This document shows, in pieces, positions 7,412 to 14,213 of a DNA stretch of 17,352 nt. The stretch's first letter is position 1. The number at the start of each line of letters is the position of its first letter. The translations under genes and the position numbers were made by a program. Location: positions 1-17,352 of the forward strand of contig CAJWJQ010000023.1 in the NCBI GenBank assembly GCA_913041905.1. The letters are read 5' to 3'. The notes under the pieces are model-generated. The model ran no database searches, was not told the origin of the DNA, and saw only the letters and a program-made list of their open reading frames with translations. This stretch comes from GCA-2718845 sp913041905 (GTDB lineage: Bacteria > Pseudomonadota > Gammaproteobacteria > GCA-002705445 > GCA-002716945).

Positions 7412-8030
7412 AAATACAAAACCTAAATTCTATAATAATCATAGGGCTCGATTATCAAACAAAGAAGAATTTAATAAAGCAACAAATTATCATAAGGAAA
7501 TTTCCAACATTGAGAATAATAAAAGAAATATTTTAGAAATTGGGTTTGGAAATGGAAATTCAATTATTAATCTCTCAAAAAATGATGGAATAAATTGTTT
7601 TGGAATAGAGTCATACATAAATGGGGTTCGAGCTGTAGAACAATATATAAATGAAAATAATATTAATAATATTTTTATTTACAAAGGAGATGCGGTAGAA
7701 ATAATAGAAACTAGTTTTCCTGATAATTTTCTAGATGAGATATTATTATTTTTTCCTGATCCATGGCCAAAAAATAAACATCATAAAAGAAGAATTATCA
7801 ATCCATATACTTTAAAATTATTTTTTAGAAAAATAAAAAAAGGAGGGGTGCTTCAATTTTCAACAGACCATATTCAATATGCTCATTATGTTAAAGAGAT
7901 GCTTTCACTTCATCTTCAACGAGATATATCGTTTAGTAATAACAGAAGATACAGACCTATAACAAAATATGAAAGTAAAGCTATTATAAAAAATAATATA
8001 ATATTTGATATAGTTGTGAAAAATACTTAA
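7398..8030 (+). CDS. trmB: tRNA (guanine-N7)-methyltransferase
   Basis: TrmB makes m7G46 in the variable loop of tRNAs using S-adenosylmethionine. The 210-residue protein has the SAM-binding motif EIGFGNG (47-53), the acidic end of strand two (GIES, 69-72), the family signature FPDPWPKNKHHKRR (119-132), the FSTDH motif and a C-terminal YRPITKYE. The N-terminus is short compared with E. coli TrmB. Two starts are possible: TTG at 7398, which has AGAAGG eight bases upstream, and ATG at 7404, which would be coupled to the thiG stop. I keep the TTG because of its ribosome binding site. The 3' end overlaps the stop of the convergent SulP gene by four bases. Confidence 0.93.
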   Translation: MKMIRNTKPKFYNNHRARLSNKEEFNKATNYHKEISNIENNKRNILEIGFGNGNSIINLSKNDGINCFGIESYINGVRAVEQYINENNINNIFIYKGDAVEIIETSFPDNFLDEILLFFPDPWPKNKHHKRRIINPYTLKLFFRKIKKGGVLQFSTDHIQYAHYVKEMLSLHLQRDISFSNNRRYRPITKYESKAIIKNNIIFDIVVKNT

Positions 8031-9370
8031 TCAGTATGCTGGTAATCTCTAGCAAAAATTATATGTATGAGGAAACCAAAAATAATTCCTGTCCAAATAT
8101 GAGTTTTAACTCCTTCATACAACTCCAAAGATAAAATTGGAAAAATAAGTGTGCTAAAAAATGTGGTCCAAGCAATAACGCCTAAATCTTTGTTCTCATT
8201 ATATAATTTTTTCATCTCTTTTATTTTTATTAATGGAAGAACCGCAAAGATAACTATAATGCCTAACGTTGCTTTTGGTAGATTAAATAAAAGAGGAGTT
8301 GCATATAGTAATGTCAAACTCACAATAATCATTGTAACAATTGATGCAAAACCACTATAAGCGCCACTTGCTTCATTTACGGCTGACCTTGAAAATGACC
8401 CTGATACCGGAAAACTTCCCGATATACTTGAAGAAATGTTACCTAAGCCTTGTCCTAGTAGCTCTTGATTTGTATCTATTGGAGTTGGGTCTTTATATAA
8501 TTCAACACCCTTGTCATCTTTTGGTGGCTTTTTAATATAAAGTTGTTTTGCAATTGCAATTGCCTCCATAAATCCAACAAATGCAATAATGACTGTGTGA
8601 ATTAACAGCATAGGCAATGAACCATTAAAAATATCAAGATTTGGTAACTTTATATCTGGTAACCCGGCAGGTATCTGACCAACTATTGGCCCTGTGTATG
8701 AAAAAGTAGATACAAACATTATCGATAAAACAACTGCAAAGAAAACAGATAGATTGCTTAACGTCATGTGTTTAGTATATTTATATTTTAGTAAATACAT
8801 TAGCAAAAGCATTGATACGGATAAAATTAATGATTGAGCATTTATGTGTTGGCATAATGACAAGAGGTTTTGATAATCCAATAAGCTACTAATAGAAACT
8901 TTTGGTAGACCAAATATTTTACTAAATTGTGAAAGAGCTATTATTAAAGCAGCAGCTGATGTAAACCCAAGTAACACGTGCTCTGGTATTTTATCAAATA
9001 TTTTTCCAGCTTTGGAAAGAGATAATAATACTTGAAAAAGGCCGACCGACAAAGCCAATATAACAGCGTAAGCTACATAAAGACTTGTATCACCATCAGT
9101 AAGCGATGATATAGCAACTGAAGTTAACAAGCAGACCATAGCTACAGGTCCTGTTGCTAGATATCTAGATGAACCAAATAATGCTGCAATTGCAACTGGC
9201 AAAAGCGATGCATACAATCCATAAACTGGCGGTACACTAGCTAAACTAGCATAAGCCATAGACTGTGGAATAATAATCATTGCTATGGTAATCCCAGCAA
9301 TTACATCTCTACTTAAATATAATTTATCTGTTAGTACCTCTGGAAGCCAAGTACTAAAATTGAACAGCAT
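8027..9370 (-). CDS. SulP-family anion transporter lacking a STAS domain
   Basis: An inner-membrane SulP/SLC26 transporter, 447 residues, for sulfate, bicarbonate or another anion. The N-terminus has the family pattern DVIAGITIAMIIIPQSMAYA (22-41), PPVYGLYASLLP (47-58) and GSSRYLATGPVAMV (66-79). The second half has TNQELLGQGLGN (300-311) and SGSFPVSGSFSRSAVNEASG (317-336). The protein ends right after the last hydrophobic segment (IFGFLIHIIFA, about 430-440), so the cytoplasmic STAS domain present in most bacterial SulP proteins is missing. Its stop overlaps trmB, leaving no room for a frameshifted STAS remnant. A charged loop at 278-299 (IKKPPKDDKGVELYKDP) looks longer than usual. The substrate cannot be read from sequence. 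Export of sulfate from sulfur oxidation or bicarbonate uptake are possibilities only. Confidence 0.88.
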   Translation of the reverse strand: MLFNFSTWLPEVLTDKLYLSRDVIAGITIAMIIIPQSMAYASLASVPPVYGLYASLLPVAIAALFGSSRYLATGPVAMVCLLTSVAISSLTDGDTSLYVAYAVILALSVGLFQVLLSLSKAGKIFDKIPEHVLLGFTSAAALIIALSQFSKIFGLPKVSISSLLDYQNLLSLCQHINAQSLILSVSMLLLMYLLKYKYTKHMTLSNLSVFFAVVLSIMFVSTFSYTGPIVGQIPAGLPDIKLPNLDIFNGSLPMLLIHTVIIAFVGFMEAIAIAKQLYIKKPPKDDKGVELYKDPTPIDTNQELLGQGLGNISSSISGSFPVSGSFSRSAVNEASGAYSGFASIVTMIIVSLTLLYATPLLFNLPKATLGIIVIFAVLPLIKIKEMKKLYNENKDLGVIAWTTFFSTLIFPILSLELYEGVKTHIWTGIIFGFLIHIIFARDYQHTD

Positions 9371-9486
9371 TGTTCTAATGTTTATTAGAAAATTAATTTT
9401 TGTTACCTCTATTAATTTAAAAAAGATGATTTTTTTATTATTATAATAGTATCATATATTAGGCTTTCTGTCTTGGGGGTGTAAAA
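9371..9486. promoter_or_regulatory. Divergent SulP / tas-like promoter region
   Basis: A 116-base AT-rich gap between divergent genes. An interrupted palindrome, TTCTAAT-GTTT-ATTAGAA (9373-9390), sits two bases before the SulP start on the minus strand, where it could fold in the leader or act as an operator. On the plus strand a TATAAT (9442-9447) may be the -10 box for the aldo/keto reductase gene, without a clear -35. The GGGGG tract at 9475-9479 is a strong ribosome binding site for that gene. Confidence 0.4.
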
Positions 9487-10515
9487 ATGAAGTATAGAAA
9501 ATTAGGTAATACTGATTTAGATGTGAGCGTTATTTGTCTTGGGACAATGTCTTATGGTGAACAAAATAATAAAGAAGAAGCTCACGAACAATTAGATTAT
9601 AGTTTATCAAAAGGTATTAATTTTATTGATACAGCAGAAATGTATGCAATACCACCTCGTGAAGAAACCTGTGGTAAAACTGAAAAAATAATTGGAACAT
9701 GGATAAATAAATATAAAAATAGAGATAAATATTATATCGCAACAAAAGTAGCAGGGCCTGGAATGGATTATGTTAGAGGAGGTTCTCGCTTAAATAAAAA
9801 ACAAATAATAAAAGCTGCTGAAACATCATTAAAAAGACTCCAAACAGATTATATTGACTTATACCAAGTCCACTGGCCTGAAAGAAAAAGTAATTATTTT
9901 GGAAGACTTGGCTATGAATATTCTAGCGATATGGGAGTAAATATTGAAGAAACATATTCTGCAATGGATCAACTTGTAAAGGATGGAAAGATAAGGTATA
10001 TAGGTATATCAAATGAAACTCCATGGGGAGTACATGAATATCTTAAACTCTCAAAAGAGTTAAATTATGAAAAAATTGTTTCTATTCAAAACCCATATTC
10101 TTTGTTAAACAGAATTTATGAAGTTGGGCTAGCAGAAATTACTCAACACGAACAGGTTGGGTTACTAGCTTATTCTCCGTTAGGGTTTGGTGTATTGACT
10201 GGGAAATATTTAAAATCTACTCCAAATGACTCAAGGCTAGGTTTATATGGGGATTGGTTTACGCGCTATAGCAATGAAGCAACAAAAATGGCAACATCAA
10301 AATATGCAGATATTGCAAAGAAACATTCAATGACCCCTACACAACTTGCTTTAGCATTTGTTAATACGCGATTTTTTGTGACCTCTAATATAATTGGTGC
10401 AACAAAAATGGAGCAATTAAAAGAGAATATAGATACCGTTAATATAAAACTAAGCGATGAAATAATTGAAGAAATAAATAAAGTGCACGATGCAAATCCT
10501 AACCCAGCGCCATAA
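9487..10515 (+). CDS. tas: Aldo/keto reductase, Tas-like
   Basis: An NADP(H)-dependent aldo/keto reductase, 342 residues, closely resembling E. coli Tas (346). Shared stretches include LGTMSYGEQN (18-27), DTAEMYAIPPR (48-58), QVHWPER (127-133), IRYIGISNET, IQNPYSLLNR and a C-terminus ending NPAP. The catalytic tetrad is visible as Asp48, Tyr53, Lys87 and His129. The Tas subgroup has been linked genetically to tyrosine-auxotroph suppression, but its physiological substrate is uncertain. A good ribosome binding site (GGGGGTG) precedes the ATG. The stop lies two bases from the stop of the convergent gmhB-like gene, with no terminator between. It has no clear functional link with its neighbours. 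Confidence 0.9.
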   Translation: MKYRKLGNTDLDVSVICLGTMSYGEQNNKEEAHEQLDYSLSKGINFIDTAEMYAIPPREETCGKTEKIIGTWINKYKNRDKYYIATKVAGPGMDYVRGGSRLNKKQIIKAAETSLKRLQTDYIDLYQVHWPERKSNYFGRLGYEYSSDMGVNIEETYSAMDQLVKDGKIRYIGISNETPWGVHEYLKLSKELNYEKIVSIQNPYSLLNRIYEVGLAEITQHEQVGLLAYSPLGFGVLTGKYLKSTPNDSRLGLYGDWFTRYSNEATKMATSKYADIAKKHSMTPTQLALAFVNTRFFVTSNIIGATKMEQLKENIDTVNIKLSDEIIEEINKVHDANPNPAP

Positions 10516-10517
10516 AA

Positions 10518-11057
10518 TTATTTATCAATAATTGCTGTTACCACATCATATAAGTCATCATATATAGGTATTTTATATTTATTATCATTTTCAATCATTA
10601 ATCCATTTCCTGTTCTTACCCCAATTGCCTTACATTTCGACAAAATCGATGCCTCAATATCTCTTGGTGAATCACCTATGGAATAACAATTTTTAAGTGA
10701 GAACTTTAAACGTCTTGAAATTTCTTCAAACATACCGGTTTTAGGTTTTCTAAATATATTTTTTTCATCAGGAGTATGGGGTGAGTAAATTATTGATGCA
10801 ATAGACCCGCCTGTATCTTCAATTGCTTTTAACATCTTTAAGTTAATTTTTACAAAATCACTATAATTTATTATTTTACGATTAATCCCCGATTGGTTTG
10901 TTATAATTATAATTTGGTAATCTTTTTCGCTTAATTTTTTTATGGCTTCTAAGCTTCTCGGTATTGGCTTCCATTCATCAGCCGTTTTAATGTATTCTGG
11001 AGATTCATAATTTATAACTCCATCGCGGTCTAAAATAATAAATTTTTCTTCATTCAC
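10518..11057 (-). CDS. gmhB: GmhB-like HAD phosphatase (heptose-bisphosphate phosphatase)
   Basis: A HAD-superfamily phosphatase of the GmhB/histidinol-phosphatase group, 179 residues. GmhB removes the 7-phosphate of heptose 1,7-bisphosphate in LPS inner-core synthesis. All HAD motifs are present: LDRDGVIN (nucleophile Asp and acid Asp), TNQSGI, the Lys of RKPKTGM and GDSPRDIEA. The zinc-binding loop of typical GmhB (Cys-x-His ... Cys-x-Cys before RKP) is degenerate: SPHTPDEKNIFRKPKTGM keeps only the His. I choose the GTG at 11057 because it overlaps the glyS stop by eight bases, has AAGGA about ten bases upstream, and places the catalytic motif near the N-terminus as usual. A TTG at 11087 would add ten residues. 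A glyS-gmhB adjacency is common in proteobacteria. Confidence 0.85.
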   Translation of the reverse strand: MNEEKFIILDRDGVINYESPEYIKTADEWKPIPRSLEAIKKLSEKDYQIIIITNQSGINRKIINYSDFVKINLKMLKAIEDTGGSIASIIYSPHTPDEKNIFRKPKTGMFEEISRRLKFSLKNCYSIGDSPRDIEASILSKCKAIGVRTGNGLMIENDNKYKIPIYDDLYDVVTAIIDK

Positions 11058-12414
11058 TATTAAAATATCCTTTGAACAAATCTTCAACCTTGTTGATAGA
11101 TATGTTTTCTTGTTGCATAGTATCTCTATTTCTAACCGTTACGGTATTTTTTTCTAAAGTATCAAAATCAATAGTTACACATAAAGGAGTGCCAATTTCA
11201 TCATGCTTTCTATAGCTTTTACCAATATTCCCAGTATTTTCAACAAGGACTCTACCAACCTTAATTTTTTGTAAATTATCTTTAAGTTTTATAGCTGTTT
11301 GAACTAATTCATCATTATTTTTTTTCAAAGGTATCACGGCGGCTTTTATTGGCGAGAGATGAGGTTTAAACCCTAAGACTGTTCTCTCTTTTCCATCATC
11401 AAGCTTTTCTACCTCATATGCTTCATTTAAAATAGCAAGCACCCCTCTATCGACTCCAGCAGATGGTTCAATTACATATGGAACAATCCATTCTTTGGTA
11501 TTGATATCCTGTATAGCTAATTTAGAATTTGAAGAATTATTTTTACTAACTTTTGAGGAAATATTTAAATCTTCTTGGTTTTTGCTATGTGATGCTAAAT
11601 CAAAGTCTGTTCTGTTCGCAATTCCTTCCAACTCCTCTAAACCATGTGGAAATTTATACATAATATCTACTGTAGATTTTGAATAATGTGCTAACTCTTT
11701 TTCTGGAATATTAATAATTTTAAGCTTAGATTTTTCTATGCCTTGCTCTACCCACCATTTTACTCTATTTTCCACCCATTGCTTATGCCAATCCACATCT
11801 GTTCCTTTATTGACAAAATATTCTAATTCCATTTGTTCAAACTCTCTTACTCTAAAAATAAAATTTCTTGGTGTAATTTCATTTCTAAATGCCTTGCCAA
11901 TCTGCGCAATTCCAAATGGCAGCGTTCTTGATGTGGAGTCTAATATATTTTTAAAGTTTGTAAAAATCTGCTGTGCGGTTTCAGGTCTTAAATATGCAAA
12001 ACTGCTCCCATCTTCAATGGGGCCAATATTAGTTTTAAACATTAAATTAAATGGTCTAGGATCAGTTAAATCGTTAGAGCCACAAGAGGGGCATTTACTA
12101 TCAGTTAATTGATCAAGCCTCCATCTAGATTTACATGATTTACAATCTATTAGAGGGTCAGTAAATGTATCCTCATGACCAGAATGTTTTAATACATCGG
12201 GGTGAGTTAATATTGATGCATCTAGTCCCTCAATATCATCTCTTTCATGGACCATCGACGACCACCATGCTTGTTTAAGATTATTTTTTAGCTCTACTCC
12301 AAGAGGCCCATAATCATACATTCCTTGAAGACCGCCATATATTTCACTTGATTGGAATATAAACCCCCTTCTTTTACAAAGAGAAACTAAATCTTCCATA
12401 GTATGATGTGTCAA
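11050..12414 (-). CDS. glyS: Glycyl-tRNA synthetase, single-chain (alpha2) type
   Basis: A class II aminoacyl-tRNA synthetase charging tRNA-Gly, 454 residues. It belongs to the homodimeric type found in Thermus, actinobacteria, archaea and eukaryotes, not the alpha2-beta2 GlyQ/GlyS type usual in gammaproteobacteria. Signatures are LCKRRGFIFQSSEIYGGLQG (12-31), YDYGPLGVELK, LRPETAQQIF, motif 2 RNEITPRNFIFRVREFEQME (177-196), motif 3 EPSAGVDRGVLAIL (316-329) and a C-terminal anticodon-binding domain from about 350. A four-cysteine zinc-ribbon-like insertion is visible (Cys91, Cys94, Cys108, Cys111). The start is a TTG, supported by AGGA seven bases upstream. The ATG at 12399 would remove five residues but lies 22 bases from AGGA. 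It overlaps gmhB downstream. Confidence 0.95.
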   Translation of the reverse strand: MTHHTMEDLVSLCKRRGFIFQSSEIYGGLQGMYDYGPLGVELKNNLKQAWWSSMVHERDDIEGLDASILTHPDVLKHSGHEDTFTDPLIDCKSCKSRWRLDQLTDSKCPSCGSNDLTDPRPFNLMFKTNIGPIEDGSSFAYLRPETAQQIFTNFKNILDSTSRTLPFGIAQIGKAFRNEITPRNFIFRVREFEQMELEYFVNKGTDVDWHKQWVENRVKWWVEQGIEKSKLKIINIPEKELAHYSKSTVDIMYKFPHGLEELEGIANRTDFDLASHSKNQEDLNISSKVSKNNSSNSKLAIQDINTKEWIVPYVIEPSAGVDRGVLAILNEAYEVEKLDDGKERTVLGFKPHLSPIKAAVIPLKKNNDELVQTAIKLKDNLQKIKVGRVLVENTGNIGKSYRKHDEIGTPLCVTIDFDTLEKNTVTVRNRDTMQQENISINKVEDLFKGYFNSE

Positions 12415-12421
12415 TTGTTAT

Positions 12422-12425
12422 TCCT
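12422..12425 (-). promoter_or_regulatory. Ribosome binding site deciding the glyS TTG start
   Basis: AGGA on the minus strand lies seven bases before the TTG at 12414, the ideal distance, and 22 bases before the next in-frame ATG. It favours the TTG start. Confidence 0.5.
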
Positions 12426-12488
12426 GTTGTTAAATATGCAAAGTATTAAGGTATCTTATCATAGTCTAACAGTCTTGTTTTCATGATG

Positions 12489-12506
12489 ATTTATAAGATT
12501 ATAAAT
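12489..12506. repeat. AT-only interrupted palindrome upstream of glyS
   Basis: ATTTATAA-GA-TTATAAAT forms a perfect eight-base inverted repeat about 75 bases upstream of the glyS start. It may be an operator or a chance AT-rich repeat. No clear sigma-70 promoter for glyS was found in this stretch. Confidence 0.3.
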
Positions 12507-12556
12507 TATTGTTTGGTATTTTGAGAGGTAAGAATTTATTTTATTAACATATTTTT

Positions 12557-12624
12557 GTACTAAAGAATGCACTATAAATGTGCATATGTGCTATTATATT
12601 GCAATAAACGCATTATTTTAGTAC
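12557..12624. repeat. Long imperfect inverted repeat framing the NtrC site
   Basis: GTACTAAAGAATGC (12557-12570) and GCATTATTTTAGTAC (12610-12624) are near-perfect reverse complements (one substitution and one inserted base), separated by 39 bases that contain most of the NtrC-like site. Such a structure could be a cruciform or paired binding sites for a looping regulator. Confidence 0.5.
12568..12584. promoter_or_regulatory. NtrC-type enhancer site upstream of glnA
   Basis: TGCACTATAAATGTGCA is a 17-base palindrome with TGCAC/GTGCA half-sites and the same overall length as the NtrC consensus (TGCACY-N5-RGTGCA). It lies about 140-155 bases upstream of the start point predicted for the sigma-54 promoter, close to where the high-affinity NtrC sites lie at E. 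coli glnA. NtrC is encoded downstream in the same locus, so this is probably autoregulatory. Confidence 0.75.
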
Positions 12625-12660
12625 TTAATAAATATTATATTTTTTTATTTGATTATAATA

Positions 12661-12677
12661 TGCACTAAATAAAGGCA
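12661..12677 (+). promoter_or_regulatory. Second, weaker NtrC-like site
   Basis: TGCACTAAATAAAGGCA has a perfect left half-site (TGCACT) and a degenerate right half-site with correct 17-base spacing. It lies about 45-60 bases upstream of the predicted start point, where weaker NtrC sites occur at other glnA promoters. Confidence 0.4.
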
Positions 12678-12695
12678 ATAAATTATACACATCTA

Positions 12696-12711
12696 TGGCA
12701 CGAATTATGCA
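12696..12711 (+). promoter_or_regulatory. Sigma-54 promoter of glnA
   Basis: TGGCACGAATTATGCA matches the sigma-54 consensus TGGCACG-N4-TTGCA with a single change. The invariant GG (12697-12698) and GC (12709-12710) have the required spacing of 12 bases. Transcription should start near 12721-12722, leaving a leader of about 27 bases before the glnA ATG. With the upstream NtrC-type palindromes this forms a standard nitrogen-limitation promoter. Confidence 0.88.
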
Positions 12712-12748
12712 GTAATAATTAGGCAAATAAAACAAATGAGGTAAAAAA

Positions 12749-14161
12749 ATGAGTGTTGAAGAGATACTAAGTATAGTTAAAGAAAAAGAGGTGAAGTTTA
12801 TAGACTATCGCTTCACAAACACAAGTGGAAAAGAACAGCATGTAACAGTGACTGCAACAGATGACGGCATTAAAACTGACTTCAGCGAAGGAAAGATGTT
12901 TGATGGTTCATCAATAGCCGCTTGGAAAGATATTAATGAATCTGACATGATTCTTATGCCTGATGCTAGCACAGCAGTTATGGACCCATTTTATGATGAG
13001 CCAACTCTTGCTATATCATGTGATGTTATAGAGCCGACTGATGGGAAACCATATGAAAAAGATCCTCGCTCTATTGCAAAAAACGCTGAAGCATACCTTA
13101 AAAGTACAGGCATTGCTGATACAGCTTATTTTGGACCAGAAAATGAATTTTTTGTGTTCGATGATGTTAAATTTGAGGATAAACTAGGAAGTTGCTTCTT
13201 TTCAGTTGATTCCAGCGAGGCTTGCTACAATAGTGGTAAATCGTTTGATGAGGGTAATATGGGGCACAGACCTTTGGTAAAGGGAGGTTATTTCCCAGTA
13301 CCACCTGTTGACGCATTGCAAGATTGTAGATCTGCTATGGTCACAACACTAGAAGAAATGGGTGTTAAATGTGAAGTACACCATCATGAGGTAGCAACTG
13401 CTGGTCAATGTGAAATAGGGGTGTTATTTAATACACTTGTTAAAAAAGCAGATGAAGTTCAAAAATACAAATATGTTGTAATGAACGTTGCTCATGCCTA
13501 TGGGAAAACGGCTACTTTTATGCCTAAGCCTTTGGTAGGAGATAATGGAACTGGTATGCATGTTCATCAATCACTTGCAAAAGATGGGAAAAATATATTT
13601 GCTGGTAATAAATATGGAAATTTATCAGATGAAGCGCTTTGGTATATTGGTGGAATAATAAAACATGCTAGAGCTTTAAATGCATTTACAAATGCTTCAA
13701 CTAACAGTTATAAAAGACTGATACCAGGATTTGAAGCTCCAGTGATATTGACATATTCAGCTAAAAATAGGTCTGCATCGATTAGGATTCCATATGTTAT
13801 GAGCGATAAGGCTAGAAGAATCGAGGTTAGATTTCCAGACTCAACTGCAAACCCTTATCTGGCATTTAGTGCAATGATGATGGCTGGCTTAGATGGGATC
13901 AAAAATAAAATTAATCCTGGGGATCCTATAGATAAGGATTTATTTGAAATTTCTTCAGATGAAGAAAAGATGTTGCCAACAGTAGCGGCAGGTCTTGATA
14001 TTGCGCTTGAGGCACTAGATAAAGATCGTGATTTCTTAAAAGCTGGTAACGTTTTTACAGATAATATGATCGACGCATATATTGGGCTCAAATATGAAGA
14101 CGTTCAAAGACTAAGACAATCTACTCACCCTTGTGAATTTGAGATGTATTATAGTCTATAA
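12749..14161 (+). CDS. glnA: Glutamine synthetase, type I
   Basis: Glutamine synthetase makes glutamine from glutamate, ammonia and ATP, and is the entry point of ammonium assimilation. The 470-residue length and sequence fit the GSI-beta dodecamer of proteobacteria (E. coli 469). Landmarks are FDGSSIAAWK (51-60), the metal ligands in GPENEFFVFD (129-138), HHHEVATAGQCEIG (211-224) and GMHVHQS (269-275), the NRSASIRIP glutamate-binding stretch (340-348) and the C-terminal EFEMYYSL. The adenylylation loop is altered: E. coli has KNLYDLPPEE with the modified Tyr397, while here the text is KDLFEISSDEE with Phe399 (codon TTT, 13943-13945). GlnE-type adenylylation should therefore be impossible at this site. 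The ribosome binding site GAGGT lies seven bases before the ATG. Expression should follow the upstream sigma-54/NtrC promoter. Confidence 0.98.
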   Translation: MSVEEILSIVKEKEVKFIDYRFTNTSGKEQHVTVTATDDGIKTDFSEGKMFDGSSIAAWKDINESDMILMPDASTAVMDPFYDEPTLAISCDVIEPTDGKPYEKDPRSIAKNAEAYLKSTGIADTAYFGPENEFFVFDDVKFEDKLGSCFFSVDSSEACYNSGKSFDEGNMGHRPLVKGGYFPVPPVDALQDCRSAMVTTLEEMGVKCEVHHHEVATAGQCEIGVLFNTLVKKADEVQKYKYVVMNVAHAYGKTATFMPKPLVGDNGTGMHVHQSLAKDGKNIFAGNKYGNLSDEALWYIGGIIKHARALNAFTNASTNSYKRLIPGFEAPVILTYSAKNRSASIRIPYVMSDKARRIEVRFPDSTANPYLAFSAMMMAGLDGIKNKINPGDPIDKDLFEISSDEEKMLPTVAAGLDIALEALDKDRDFLKAGNVFTDNMIDAYIGLKYEDVQRLRQSTHPCEFEMYYSL

Positions 14162-14167
14162 CTAAAT

Positions 14168-14195
14168 AAGGCTGTCCAATCATGGGCAGCCTTTT
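14168..14195 (+). terminator. Intrinsic terminator/attenuator between glnA and ntrB
   Basis: AAGGCTGTCC (14168-14177) and GGGCAGCCTT (14184-14193) form a ten-pair stem with one G-T pair, a six-base loop and a short T-run (TTTT). It starts a few bases after the glnA stop. Because ntrB follows with no visible strong promoter in the gap, partial read-through probably sets ntrBC well below glnA, as known for enteric glnA-glnL-glnG. Confidence 0.85.
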
Positions 14196-14213
14196 AAATA
14201 TTGAGAAATAAGC

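Noticed and set aside
6484..7442. Minus-strand frames opposite thiS-thiG
   Set aside because: They are antisense shadows of thiS and thiG with no start signals.
8151..8535. Plus-strand frames opposite the SulP gene
   Set aside because: Their products are reverse readings of membrane-helix codons and match nothing.
11495..12112. Plus-strand frames opposite glyS
   Set aside because: glyS is conserved throughout this stretch; the antisense products are cysteine-rich without family features.
12415..12748. Small RNA or small gene in the glyS-glnA gap
   Set aside because: No sizeable frame with a ribosome binding site or terminator-like hairpin was found; the region is explained by promoter elements.
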